Positions 36,241 through 46,840 of a DNA stretch of 64,000 nucleotides are shown here, in pieces. The stretch covers positions 620,001 to 684,000 of the forward strand of contig JACGCK010000001.1 of assembly GCA_014925825.1 (NCBI GenBank), in the 5' to 3' direction. Origin of the DNA: Pholiota molesta. Taxonomy: Eukaryota; Basidiomycota; Agaricomycetes; Agaricales; Strophariaceae. The first letter of the stretch is position 1. The number at the start of each line of letters is the position of its first letter. Under the pieces are notes generated by a model. That model ran no database searches. It saw nothing but the letters and a program-made list of their open reading frames with translations, and was not told the DNA's origin. The position numbers and the translations under genes were made by a program.

Positions 36241-36607
36241 ATCGGACGGAAATAATACCACTTTTCTGGGTCAAATAGGACGATGGCGCAGCCACCTGTA
36301 TAATTAACTTGTAGGCGTTATAGCCAGCGATTTGCGGCCCAAATCAGGAAGATCTGCAAGGATTGAGAGGGCCTCGTGGAGTCATGTTTGCCTCGTGTTC
36401 GGGAGTTTGGTTTGATGGGTGCAGGGGTGCCTCGTTACGCCAAGCCAATCAGTGGTGGGCGCGTATACCAAATTTAGACCTGTCAACATTTTCAGTCAAT
36501 CAACAGAGTCAACACGTTGGGGCCTCGTGTTTCATTCTCTTTTCACTCCAACGACCATCCCTCTGAAGGAACGCAGTGCTGCAGCTTGCCCTTTGAAATG
36601 GGGAGTG
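36241..36607. other. Intergenic region
   Basis: About 370 bp between the carboxylase stop and the MLH3 start. An open frame passes through into MLH3 from 36419, but the conserved protein begins at 36608. Probably the MLH3 promoter. Confidence 0.5.
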
Positions 36608-39600
36608 ATGTCTGAAGCTCTCCCTGCTATAGAGCGACTGCCATTGGAAACGCAGACCAAGCTTCGCTCTACGCAGATTCTTACGTCGTTGCCACAAATT
36701 GTGTCGGAATTACTGCAGAACTCTCTAGACGCGAACGCCTCGCACATCGATGTTGGAGTAGATTTCAAGGAGTGGATGTGCTGGGTTCGCGACGATGGAC
36801 ATGGTATCCCCAAAGATGGTTTGGAACGCCTTGCACAAAGAGACGAGACGGACAAAGAATTTGGGCGGTACAGTGAGTAGTGGGCTGGCTTGCACGAACC
36901 ACAGGGACACCCACACTATGAGACAGACACTTCGAAGACCTATGCTCAGGGTTCGTCAGACTCCCTGTCAACATTCGGATTCCGGGGCGAAGGTAGACGA
37001 TTGGCATTCTGAATGTTGCATTCATCCTTGAGCTCATGACTGCGATCAGCTCTGGCTTCAGCTGCCGATGTTTCCTGCCTGGAAATATGTTCGCGTACAT
37101 CTAGGTCACGAAACACCTGGTCTATCATTCTGAAGGCTCGTCTCAATGTGTTTCCAGCCATCTCACCGTCCTAATGGTTCTTCAGGGCGGTAAAACCTTG
37201 TACGTTGGACCTGCCGTGCGCTGGCAGCGTGAGTCACCTGGGACTGCGGTCTGCGTGAAGGACGCATTTTATAATGTGTGTTTATTTATCTTGCGTTCTT
37301 TGTATTTAAATCTCATGACCAAAAGCTTCCAGTTCGCCGCTTGTCGCATGCCTCACCATTGCGAGCATGGGACCTCATACGTCGGGAAATTGAAACTTAT
37401 GCTTTAATGTTTCCTCACGTTGCCTTCAGCCTTGAAGATGTAAATCACACTGATGAACATCCTCAGCACAAAGAACGCATTATTAGAATTCCTAAGGTTT
37501 GTCCCATATGCAAACGTGCGCCAAGTCAGCGGGATAATTAGGGTGCATAGACTGCTTCTACGCTAGATTGCTTTCGTCGGCTGTATGGATCTGCTTTGAC
37601 AGAGGTATGCAACCGAGATAACGCTTATCACAATCATTTGCTCACTTGTTTCCATCTAGCACTTCCATACCGTTTTCGAGACCACCGAATCGTTAAAAAT
37701 AGAGGGATTCATCAGCTTGACAGGAGCCTACTCTAAGGTATATGCGCTGCAGTTATGAAGAGTCGACGATGCTGAGGGTAGTCATCATGCAGATGTACCA
37801 ATTCTTATGTGCGTGATAGAGGAACCGGGTCTACACTCCTGATCATTCAATGGAGCCTCTTCTTTCAGACATCAACCGCCACCCTGTCATCACCTCTGAT
37901 TTGGTAAGGGAGATTGACTATCAGTTCGCTTCGAGTTCGTTTGGAAAGAATGTAGGATTCAAGTCTAAGATTCCGCCTCCCGAACTGTTCTAACTGCGAT
38001 CCAGGCTCTGGACGAAGAAGGGAACAGCCCTTTGCCACGTCGAGTATGTTGACCGTCCGTCTCCGAGCACTCCTTATCTAACGCCAGATGTCATGTCACA
38101 GCGATTCGACGGTCTCCCCGAAAGGGCGAAAAGAAGCCTGTCTACGTTCTCAATATATCTATTGCACCTGAACAGGTTGATAACTTATTGGATCCAACGA
38201 AAAGTATAATCCAACTACGTGTGAGCTCTCCTCTCCGCCGAAGCCTTCTGTAAATAGCTCACATATCTATTTCTTATTCCCCACTGTCCAGAATAAGTCG
38301 AGCGTTATATCTCTCCTGTCGTCGGTCATTCAATCCTTCTTGGCAAAGAATGGATTCTACCATCAAGATCGATTGAATATTGGCCGATCGACTAGCTCCT
38401 CGCCATCACCTCGGAAACGGAAGAAGCTGGCTCTTGATGAGTCGGGTCATGGAGAACAGTATTCGATGAAGACCACTTTGTCGTTGCAAGACAACACCGA
38501 AGCTTCTTTACGAGAAGGACAAGCAGATCTATATTCCTCTATGGTATGATTCTCATTTTGCATGGGAGCATTATTTTCTTACCATTCTTTAGGATGGTAC
38601 TTCCGAAGAGATTTTTTGGACGGATCCATCCACGGGCGAACGTTTTATCGTAGACTCGCGGACCGGAAACTCCATTCCTCAAGTAACAGTCCACCGCCAT
38701 CGGCGGCAAAAAGAGAACACTAACGACGATTATGATTCGCGCTGCGAAGCAGGAAGACGTACTCTTAGGCAATATAGTACCAAGAACTCGGCGATAAGTG
38801 TGGCCGACGCTCAGAGCGCTGTGCCAGGGTGGCTCGAAAAGGCGCTTGAGGTGCGATGACATGCAATCGGAGCAATTTTGTTCGACCTGCTGACCGCAGT
38901 TTACAGAGTAATCCAGCTTATGTGTCTACTGAAAACAGAATACATTCTGTGAAAGCACCCCCCGCTGCGTATCACATTACTGGGGGTCACGATATACTTC
39001 AACATGACGAACGTGGATACAATTATCCAGAAAGCGATATTCTTTCTGAACGATTCAAACTTGGACAGCCTGATACGCGATATGAAACTTCTATGAATCG
39101 CTTCATGAAAGACGATCTCAGGCGTGCCGAAGTAATCTCTCAGGTCGACCGAAAGTTCATCGTCTGTCGCGTAACTAGGCGTGGAGCCAGCGATCCTTCC
39201 ATGGCACCGAGCACCCATCTGAAAGGGTCGGAGGCGGAATACTCTGACTCGACGCTAGTCTTAATCGACCAACATGCCGCGGATGAGAGAGTCCGGGTGG
39301 AGCACTTCCTCAAAGAGCTGTGTCTGGGGTTTCTTTACTCCCAAGACCAAACGGAAGGCAAACAAGCCAGTGGCATTCGGACTACGGAACTAAATCCGCC
39401 TCGGCCTGTCCTTTTAACGCAGCACGAGGCTCGCAGTATTAATGGGTCACAGGATGTCCAGGAGATGTTGCGAAAATGGGGCGTTGGATTCGCAGAACTG
39501 TCGAAGGTTATGCCAGACGCCGCTTCGGAATCCGGGAGCAGTAATGGATACTCTCAGCTTTTGGTCAGTTCCATCCCTCGGGTTGTGTGTGATAAGGTAT

Positions 39601-40205
39601 GTCGTTTGGGCTGTTTTCCGTTATTGTACCTTAGCATTCTCCATTGTTGTGTTGACTTCTCTTATTCGTGGAATCGACAGCTCCTTCAAGGAAACGAACT
39701 GCGGGATTTCATCAAAGGATTCCTTGGACAAATCCAAAGTGGAGAGTTATTTTCAGATTCGAATATGAGCTTGCCTCCTGAAGGAGAGCAAGACGAGTTC
39801 TTCTGGTTGAAGGCTGTACGATGGTGCCCAAAAGCTTTGCTTGATCTTGTCAATTCTAAAGCATGTCGAGGCAAGAGATCGCCAATCACCAATTATCATA
39901 CATACTTACGAACACTTCGTCATAGGTGCTATCATGTTCAACGACTCGCTATCGGTGCCTCAGTGCGAGAAACTGGTGAAGCAGCTCTCCGAGACAGCCT
40001 TCCCATTCCAGTGTGCGCACGGTCGGTATGTTTGTCGTATTCGCATTTCAAACAAATCCGAGTTTACTCACCCCGTCCCATTTCCGTATTATCTAGACCG
40101 TCCCTTGTGCCTTTGGTGGAAATCGGTGCAGTGCAAGCAGACGTACATAATAAACGTAATAGACGTCGGAATGACTGGAGTCGATTGGAGACAATAACGG
40201 ATTGA
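36608..40205 (+). CDS. MLH3: DNA mismatch repair protein MLH3
   Basis: The N-terminus is a GHKL ATPase: IERLPLETQTKLRSTQ, ELLQNSLDANA (ATP-binding Asn), RDDGHGIP and SLSTFGFRGEAL after splicing. A middle region of short exons contains PVRRLSHASPLRAWDL, FHTVFETTESLKIEGF and INRHPV. The C-terminal half has the metal-binding endonuclease motif DQHAADERVRVE (near 39270) and, near the end, ACRGAIMFNDSLS and FPFQCAHGRPSLVPL, the MLH3/PMS2 signature; the order and spacing favour MLH3. It forms MutL-gamma with MLH1 and nicks DNA in meiotic crossovers. The intron at about 39859 has a GC donor (CGAG then GCAAGA) and ends at CATAG; another near 37136 also lacks GT. Stop at 40203-40205. Confidence 0.92.
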
Positions 40206-40620
40206 TGATTGTGTTCATGCCTTCCCGTCTCTGGTGGGAGGGTGAAGCGAAGTTCCATTATGGTGTTAAGGCGGATTTGACGAGTCGCCCAATTTTGTCG
40301 ACTTGAGGGATTGTGCTGGTCCTCAATGACTGTATGAGAAATGCCACTGTACGCGCAAATGTAATCCGACTTGCCGAGAGACCTTCTATTTGTTATCTTA
40401 TCTGCCCTTGCACATCAATTCGAATTTTTGTGAATGAGGTCTAGGCTCCAGGAGGTTGGAGCGAGGCAGGTCGCGTCGGAGTCGCGTGACGTCAGGCAGG
40501 TGATGTCGGTAGTTGCCGTCACGCTACCCCGGAGACGTCATTGAACGCACGAGACTATAAAGCCTGTCTCGCTCCTTCTCGACCCTTTATCTTTTCCTTT
40601 AACAATACCCATCACCAACA
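40206..40620 (+). promoter_or_regulatory. RTC3 promoter with CRE-like sites and TATA box
   Basis: The palindrome TGACGTCA (40487-40494), the CREB/ATF bZIP site, is followed by a second half site GACGTCAT (40534-40541) and a TATA box, TATAAAG (40556-40562), 59 bp before the ATG. A pyrimidine-rich leader follows. This suggests strong, stress- or cAMP-responsive expression; yeast RTC3 is known to be stress-induced. Confidence 0.65.
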
Positions 40621-41225
40621 ATGGCCCCTCTCACAAAGCTCATCTACAAGCCTGACACCCAGTCGACCGAAGAATACATGATTATGATCAACTCAGAGTC
40701 GGTGCGTTGGGCTCCTATACTTTGGGATTCAACACCTCTCATACTTTTCTGAAATCGACAGTACAAGAAGTGGCAAGACGGAGGTGAGATTATACACATT
40801 TATTGATCCTTGAACAAGTAAATTGAACTTGCTATTACTGTTCAGACACGTAAAGATACCGTCCTATTCGCCGTTTCGTTGATGCTCACGATACTTTTTA
40901 GCTCGATGCCACTAGCAGATATTGTGGATTGTAAGTTCCAATCGTCTTACTGAACTGAAATGATTTCAATGCTCATACGATCGCGATAGCTTTCAACATC
41001 TACCACACGGCACAAGGATCGCAAGGCCTCCTTGGGAAACCCTCAAATCAACAACTTGACACAGTCTTCGGAACTCACAAAGACGTAGAGGTCATCGACT
41101 TCATCATGAAGAATGGCAAGGAGCAGAAAGGCGAACTTGCGACCAACGTGGTCAAGGATTTCAATGCTGGCCGTGGAACGTTGTACCCATCTGTCCCAGC
41201 ACCTGGACAACCGACGAGGAGATGA
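40621..41225 (+). CDS. RTC3: RTC3 / SBDS N-terminal-domain-like protein with a 4-nt exon
   Basis: Five exons (40621-40701, 40762-40783, 40846-40849, 40902-40930, 40990-41225) total exactly 123 codons plus stop. The product (MAPLTKLIYKPDTQS start) is the single-domain relative of the SBDS N-terminal fold, like yeast Rtc3/YHR087W: EYMIMINSES, YKKWQDGDTSMPLADIVD, SFNIYHTAQGSQG, NQQLDTVFGTHKDVEVID and FIMKNGKEQKGELAT. The third exon is only ACAC; without it the family motif DGDTSMPLADIV cannot be made. The protein is thought to act in RNA metabolism and stress tolerance. Confidence 0.92.
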
Positions 41226-41577
41226 TATATAGAAATCAAATCAATTGTACAATTCTAATTGCTCACTTGGAAGTAAAACAATACCTGTAATCTAACATCA
41301 TCAGTTGATCGATTCGAAAGAGTCACTAGCTATGTATGTATTGAGTGCTCAAGTTGAGGGATGTTTGGAATGATGCACTGAATCTGAATCATGACTCCAG
41401 CATATGTAGTTGCGGGACCGTACGTATGTACTACGTACTCGATGCCCATTGCTCACATTGAAAGGGCATCGCACACGGTCATGTGTCGTCGGGACTAAGT
41501 TAAAGTATACCTGTTAAAACTTTGTACTCAATCTTGACCCAATCCTGAGCTTGGCGTCAAATGCATCGGGACAACTC
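41226..41577. other. Intergenic region between convergent genes
   Basis: About 350 bp from the RTC3 stop to the end of the hydrophobin repeat. AT-rich, no open frame worth noting; it holds the RTC3 3' untranslated region. Confidence 0.5.
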
Positions 41578-42218
41578 CAACAAGGATAATCTGATTTGAG
41601 GATATACAACGGAACCAAAGGATATCTCATCGTAAACATAGTAATAATCGTCCTGCATTGAATAAATCTTCATCGGCCGCCATACTCCGTAGTGATTACA
41701 AGTTAAGGTTGATGGGGGTGCAGCCAAGAGCAACAACGCCGTCTATATAGAATGATAGTCAGATAAATTATTCATGTAGAAATATGTGGTAATGGTCGTA
41801 TGGTCCAGATTCGCTTACTGAAAGAATTGTCAGTGCAGCAAACAGGCTGCTCAGAGCTATTGAAATATAGTCAGAATTGCAGTTTTCAAACGGTGGTAAA
41901 TAAGACACGTACCAGGAGGTTCCGCTCGCGCCGATGACGGTGATAGGAGAGCAGGTAACACCAACTTGGCCGGTAATGCCCTGGACGACGACACCCAAAA
42001 GCCCGAGGAGGGTAGCAATGCTCGGGCTGGTCGCACTCTGGACACTGTTGCAGCACTGAAGGCTACCAGTGTTGCACTGGTTGGAGGGGCTGCTGTCGCG
42101 GCGGAGGGGGTTGGCGGCCGCAAGGGTGGCGAGAGCAAGAGTGGCGAAGGCGAGTTTGAATTGCATGTTGTTGAGAAGAGTACTAGAACGAATGCTGCGG
42201 CTTGTTCGAGTGGAGAAA
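41578..42218 (-). repeat. Inverted repeat arm A (hydrophobin unit)
   Basis: This arm matches 45890-46515 in opposite orientation. The match covers the 5' leader (from TTTCTCCACTCGAACAAG), all exons, both introns and about 110 bp of 3' flank, ending near GATTATCCTTGTTG. Similarity stops abruptly just upstream of the leader. Intron 1 differs at a few bases; intron 2 also has small indels. Confidence 0.85.
41696..42166 (-). CDS. Class I hydrophobin, copy A
   Basis: Exons 41913-42166, 41819-41856 and 41696-41742 give 112 residues, identical in structure to copy B. A signal peptide ([18 protein letters not shown]) precedes the eight-cysteine hydrophobin pattern: [20 protein letters not shown] and LGC. 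Cysteine spacing is that of class I. Hydrophobins coat aerial hyphae and fruit bodies with an insoluble amphipathic film. It differs from copy B at only three positions that I noticed (CCNS for CCSS, GITG for GVTG, INLNL for ININL). It carries no frame break. Confidence 0.96.
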
Positions 42219-42240
42219 TTTGAGATGAATTGCCCAGGTT

Positions 42241-42247
42241 TTTATAT
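42241..42247 (-). promoter_or_regulatory. TATA box of hydrophobin copy A
   Basis: The minus strand reads CATATAAAAACC here, about 75 bp before the ATG at 42166, a good position for a fungal TATA box in a strongly expressed gene. It lies just outside the repeated segment. Confidence 0.6.
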
Positions 42248-45200
42248 GTTGATAATTCCCTTGAATACTAGAAAATAGCCGTTTCCAAGAAGCCAAAGAG
42301 TGTATCAAAAATCTTCCAGTGGAGTTGCTTTTCGAGAAAGAGTGGAGTTGCGTGAACTTGTTGACTGATTTCAACGTCATGTACCGAGCATGAGGAAAGA
42401 TAGTTGAAGGATCATTCATTTGGGACAACACAAGGCAAGGGGCAATGACGACGAAACAAACATCACAGCCATGAATAACAGCAGCACATCAGCGAAGGGT
42501 CAGAAAAGCAACAGGTTGCGTCAACATCAGATCCCCTGTGACGTTCAATAGATGTTTTGAGTTTTTGAAGAATAAACGGCGCCGACTATAAGGCCCATAG
42601 GGAAACTGTCCACCCACTTTCCGACGCGAATTGATGCCGTGTCGCTGGAATGGTACAAATGGAATCAATAATGGAAGGATTGGTATCCGACAAATACTCT
42701 CGACATTCTCGTAATCGCTGGAGTGAGAGACCACGTTCTCGACATGGATAAACGAGTAGAATGAGACGGCTTTCATGATTCCTCGAATCCCCTCGGGGAA
42801 AGACCGCTCGCGACGATTTATCGCCACGATGTATCGCTGACAGTTCCGATCTGCTGACCGCAAAAATTATTGACATGAGAGTGAAGTGCGAGTAGAGCCA
42901 GAGGGTCATGAGAATGTCCCTCTGCAAGGCCTTCGTATGACGCAGCTGGTGGACGATGCATGTGGTGTTACATCGCCATGCTGGTCTATGATCTTTCGCC
43001 AGTGCGTTTCTCCAGAAAACATATCCAAGAACGGAAGGTTGTGCCAGAAGACGGCCGAGATTTTTTCTTGTGCATCTATTATTGATGTCGGAGATGATCC
43101 AGCCCTAGAGGAAGCGTTGGCATGAGGCTTGTGTTTGTGATTTAATACGAAAAGCCTGGGCCATCCATCAGTTCGAGGTATCGAAAATAACTGGCCGCAG
43201 CCACAACTCGTTCGTGGAAAAGCCGAAAGAAAATATTGTCTAGAATTCAAGAAAACAGCCTGGTAGTAATATATACAACCTGGGTCAGTGAATGGTGCAG
43301 GATTCGTCGGAGAATGACATGGATGATGGGCGTGCCGCGTTTGAGCTCAAGCACAAGTGTGTTGAGAGCTGTCAGTTTCGGGGTTGTGGTGTCAAATATG
43401 CCAACTAAGCCTTTACTCTGATCTAATCTGGTGTAAACCTTATAGGAGTGAGTACACACCGTCACCTCTCTATATACCGTGCGACTGAATGGGCGTAAGT
43501 ATGCTGTGTTGGGTGGTCGGCTGTGGTCGGGTGGTTCAATTAGGTTTAATGCAAGTCTGCAGGAATTTTCCTTCAGTCTGATTGAAAGAAAAGAGTCCGA
43601 GTGCGATACTGAGACACAGCATTCACCTACCGTCTATGTTTACTTGACGATTTCAGAGCCCCAACGGCCTTCATACTTATAAACGAAGCGAAATCAAAGA
43701 ATAATTCCCGCTCGAAACTTGTACCGGATATGAACCTGTGGGTTAGAAATGACATTGTTAGGTTACGTTTTCAGCATCAAGTGGATAATATTTCCAAGAA
43801 CATACTGGCTGCAAGGTCACTAATTCGGATGGAATTTCGAACGAAAGCGCTGTTTGATATTTGACGTCTATCCACTCCAGTTATGGACTGCAACGGGCGC
43901 ATAATTCAAGGACATAGAAAATTACGTTGGTGGGACTTGTGCAAAGTATTTAGGGTGAGATTGGTATAGTCGTTCGATCAATTGATCCTTGGAGTGGGAG
44001 GTCAAAATCCCATTGGATAGGAACGACGACGATGGGTCCTTCGAGTGTCTCAAATAATATCGGGGTTGATGTTCAATAATGTTTGTTGCAGTATGGTTGT
44101 TACTGAGATTGTTAGTTTTGAGTTTTACGTATTGCGAAGATATCCATGAGAATTAAGTACCTTGGGGGTTCATTAAAGATAAATTCGGGCTTTACAGCCC
44201 TGCGTGCTGCGCTAGTAATTGAAATTACAAGGCGATGTATTTCGTCATGAGCAGGTCATGTCGGCGAAAGAGCGCTTATCGTCGCTGATTTGCTTCGTGA
44301 AAGGTGGAGTATGTCAACCAAACTTACCCAAGACATCGAATGATGCAGATAGGAGGACGCCATCGCCATATGTAGCGAGTACGAAAGCATACAGAGCCAG
44401 AGTGAATTGTCGATTATAGCGCCAAGATGTCATCTGCTAATTTATGGGCGATGCATTTCTTCATTCGGCGGATTGCATCGTCATACAAGTACGGGTCCTC
44501 AAGAATTCCTAGTCAAGACCACGAGTTCCAGGAATCGTATATAGATTCCTGGGAAGATATTCTTTGCGAAACATCCTTCCAGAAACAATTGGCGACAGAT
44601 TCGACTCGCTTCAGCACAACCTGCACAGGCATTCGAACTAAAGATGCAGCGCTCGATGTAGGCAGCGATACTTCATCCAGAAATTTGATGTGGAGCAGTC
44701 AAAAATGAGTGGGAGAGCCAAATTCAGCAAAGAGTTATGTCGCAAAGTTAGGCTGCAAAGGTCGCTGTACTAGAAGAAGAAAAAGACGAGGTGCATACAT
44801 GTCACTCTCGATGACCTGAAAGTCTATATTTCAAACTCAGCCTGCAAGCCGCCAGTGGCTGAAGTTGCAACGCTAACTCGACACCATCGCCCAGCATTCT
44901 GACAAACGTTGCCTCTGCGTGAAACATTTCGTTTGGTACATGGAATCTTTGTCGTCTTCTGAATTTCACAAGGGCTTAAAATTAAGCCAGTTCTTCAGCT
45001 TGCCACATGCTCTCCGGAAACTTCTGACTTCAATCAATACGATCCTATACATGATCGATCCCTATCCATCTTTCTGAGTACCCTCTCTCTGGGCATATTC
45101 AGATTCAAGACACATAGGACCGAACTCCGAATTCGAGCCTCGTGGCACCTCTTTGTAAACTTGCCGCTTTTCATCTATTGAAGTCTTTTCCTGACCGTGT

Positions 45201-45889
45201 ATCTGGGGCTAATAATGCCATTTTCAAAATCAGTGCACATTCTCACTCCCCATTCACGTCGTCTTGTTTGTTTCTTGAGAGCTTTGAAGCGGCGAACGAC
45301 GTGGTGATAATGATACGTCTTTCTTTAGCAGCTTCCATATCCCTGCCAGAACAACATGAGAATAAGTAGGTCAACCCACAGGAAAATAATCCTGCGTTTG
45401 TATTGATGAGGCGCTCTCAATCTCAGGATGACAGACCACATATGCAGTAAGTACGTACCTTGACATAATATCTTCCGCTCTGTGACGCTTTAGCATTCGA
45501 TAGCACCAACTGTCAACGTTTCAACCCTCGATTCACTACATTATCTAAAATTATGTGCAAGGTCATATTCCTATAACCACATGGTTTTTCTAAATGGCAA
45601 CCTCAGCGCAGCACGAAACATCGACAATTTCTCATCAGCGCGAGACGTATAGCCTACCAGCTTCGCCAAAGCGACCTACCTGATTTGTCCAGAAATACTA
45701 CAACTCCACTTCGACAGAACTTCTCCCGTTTGTGATTAATTCGTAGATCTGTTCGAACGCTCTGCGAAAAAGGCACGTATCTGTGACCGTGTTGTTCTCC
45801 AAAATGACGGTCTTGTGGATTAAACTACATGGAAAATACACTTATTAAAGGGTATGAAATCGCATAAAAGCTGACCATCTTATCCCAAG
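42248..45889. other. 3.6-kb non-coding spacer between the hydrophobin genes
   Basis: No splice-linked coding region is seen on either strand. Medium frames overlap in both directions at 42489-43250 but have no domain and no consistent frame, so they may be relics. No terminal repeats, transposase motif or tRNA was found. Both hydrophobin promoters must lie in this spacer, at its two ends; copy B has a TATA-like GCATAAAAG at about 45862. Confidence 0.5.
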
Positions 45890-46515
45890 TTTCTTCACTC
45901 GAACAAGCCGCAGCATTCGTTCTAGTACTCTTCTCAACAATATGCAATTCAAACTCGCCTTCGCCACTCTTGCTCTCGCCACCCTTGCGGCCGCCAACCC
46001 CCTCCGCCGCGACAGCAGCCCCTCCAACCAGTGCAACACTGGTAGCCTGCAGTGCTGCAGCAGTGTCCAGAGTGCGACCAGCCCGAGCATCGCTACCCTC
46101 CTCGGGCTTTTGGGTGTCGTCGTCCAGGGCGTTACCGGCCAAGTTGGTGTTACCTGCTCCCCTATCACCGTCATCGGCGCGAGCGGAACCTCCTGGTACG
46201 TGTCTTATTTACCACCGTTTGAAAATTGCGATTCTGACTATATTTCAATAGTTCTGAGCAGCCTGTTTGCTGCACTGACAATTCTTTCAGTAAGCTAATC
46301 CGGACCATACCACATATTTCTACATGAATGATCTTTTAACTATCTTTCTCTATAGACGGCGTTGTTGCTCTTGGCTGCACCCCCATCAACATCAACTTGT
46401 AATGGAGTATGGCGGCCGATGAGGATTTGGTCAATGCAGGACGATTATTATGTTTACGAAGAGATATGCTTTGGTTCCGTTGTCCATGTTCAATAAATCA
46501 GATTATCCTTGTTGA
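45890..46515 (+). repeat. Inverted repeat arm B (hydrophobin unit)
   Basis: Counterpart of the arm at 41578-42218, in opposite orientation. It starts at TTTCTTCACTCGAACAAG in the leader and ends near GATTATCCTTGTTG after the gene. Introns are retained, so it is a DNA-level duplication, not a retrocopy. Confidence 0.85.
45942..46402 (+). CDS. Class I hydrophobin, copy B
   Basis: Exons 45942-46195, 46252-46289 and 46356-46402 give 112 residues with all phases correct. Signal peptide [18 protein letters not shown], then the eight cysteines in [20 protein letters not shown] and LGC, with a hydrophobic core loop ([11 protein letters not shown]) between the third and fourth. It diverges from copy A across the spacer. 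The coding regions are almost identical while the promoters are unrelated, which suggests different expression of the same surface protein. Confidence 0.96.
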
Positions 46516-46840
46516 GCGTGAGCGCTGATCGTTCGAACCCTTATTTAGTACTGAAAGATTCGGTTATTGAACCAACGATACGCCCCTTGGAAAAAGACAT
46601 CTTCATAAGTCGAAATTTGAGGGCGAAATGTTGAAGGCCAAAAACGCATCCGGTTGGCTGTCAGAAGGCACCATATATGATATATATACACTTGTACAAT
46701 AAATAATAAATGCCATCATGCAAAGAGGTTTGTATGAGATAAAAGTGATAAATTCTATGTAAATGTATGCAGAAAAATCCATCCCTTAGATAGAAAGAGA
46801 TTAGAGTAGTGTAAAATCTAGCCGGCGGCAGGGATTACAT
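46516..46840. other. Intergenic region between convergent genes
   Basis: About 325 bp between hydrophobin copy B and the 3' end of AFG1. AT-rich, with a (TA)n stretch near 46678-46690. No gene is seen. Confidence 0.5.

Noticed and set aside
42489..43250. Opposed medium frames in the hydrophobin spacer, considered as a transposon relic
   Set aside because: No transposase or integrase motif, no terminal repeats and no consistent frame.
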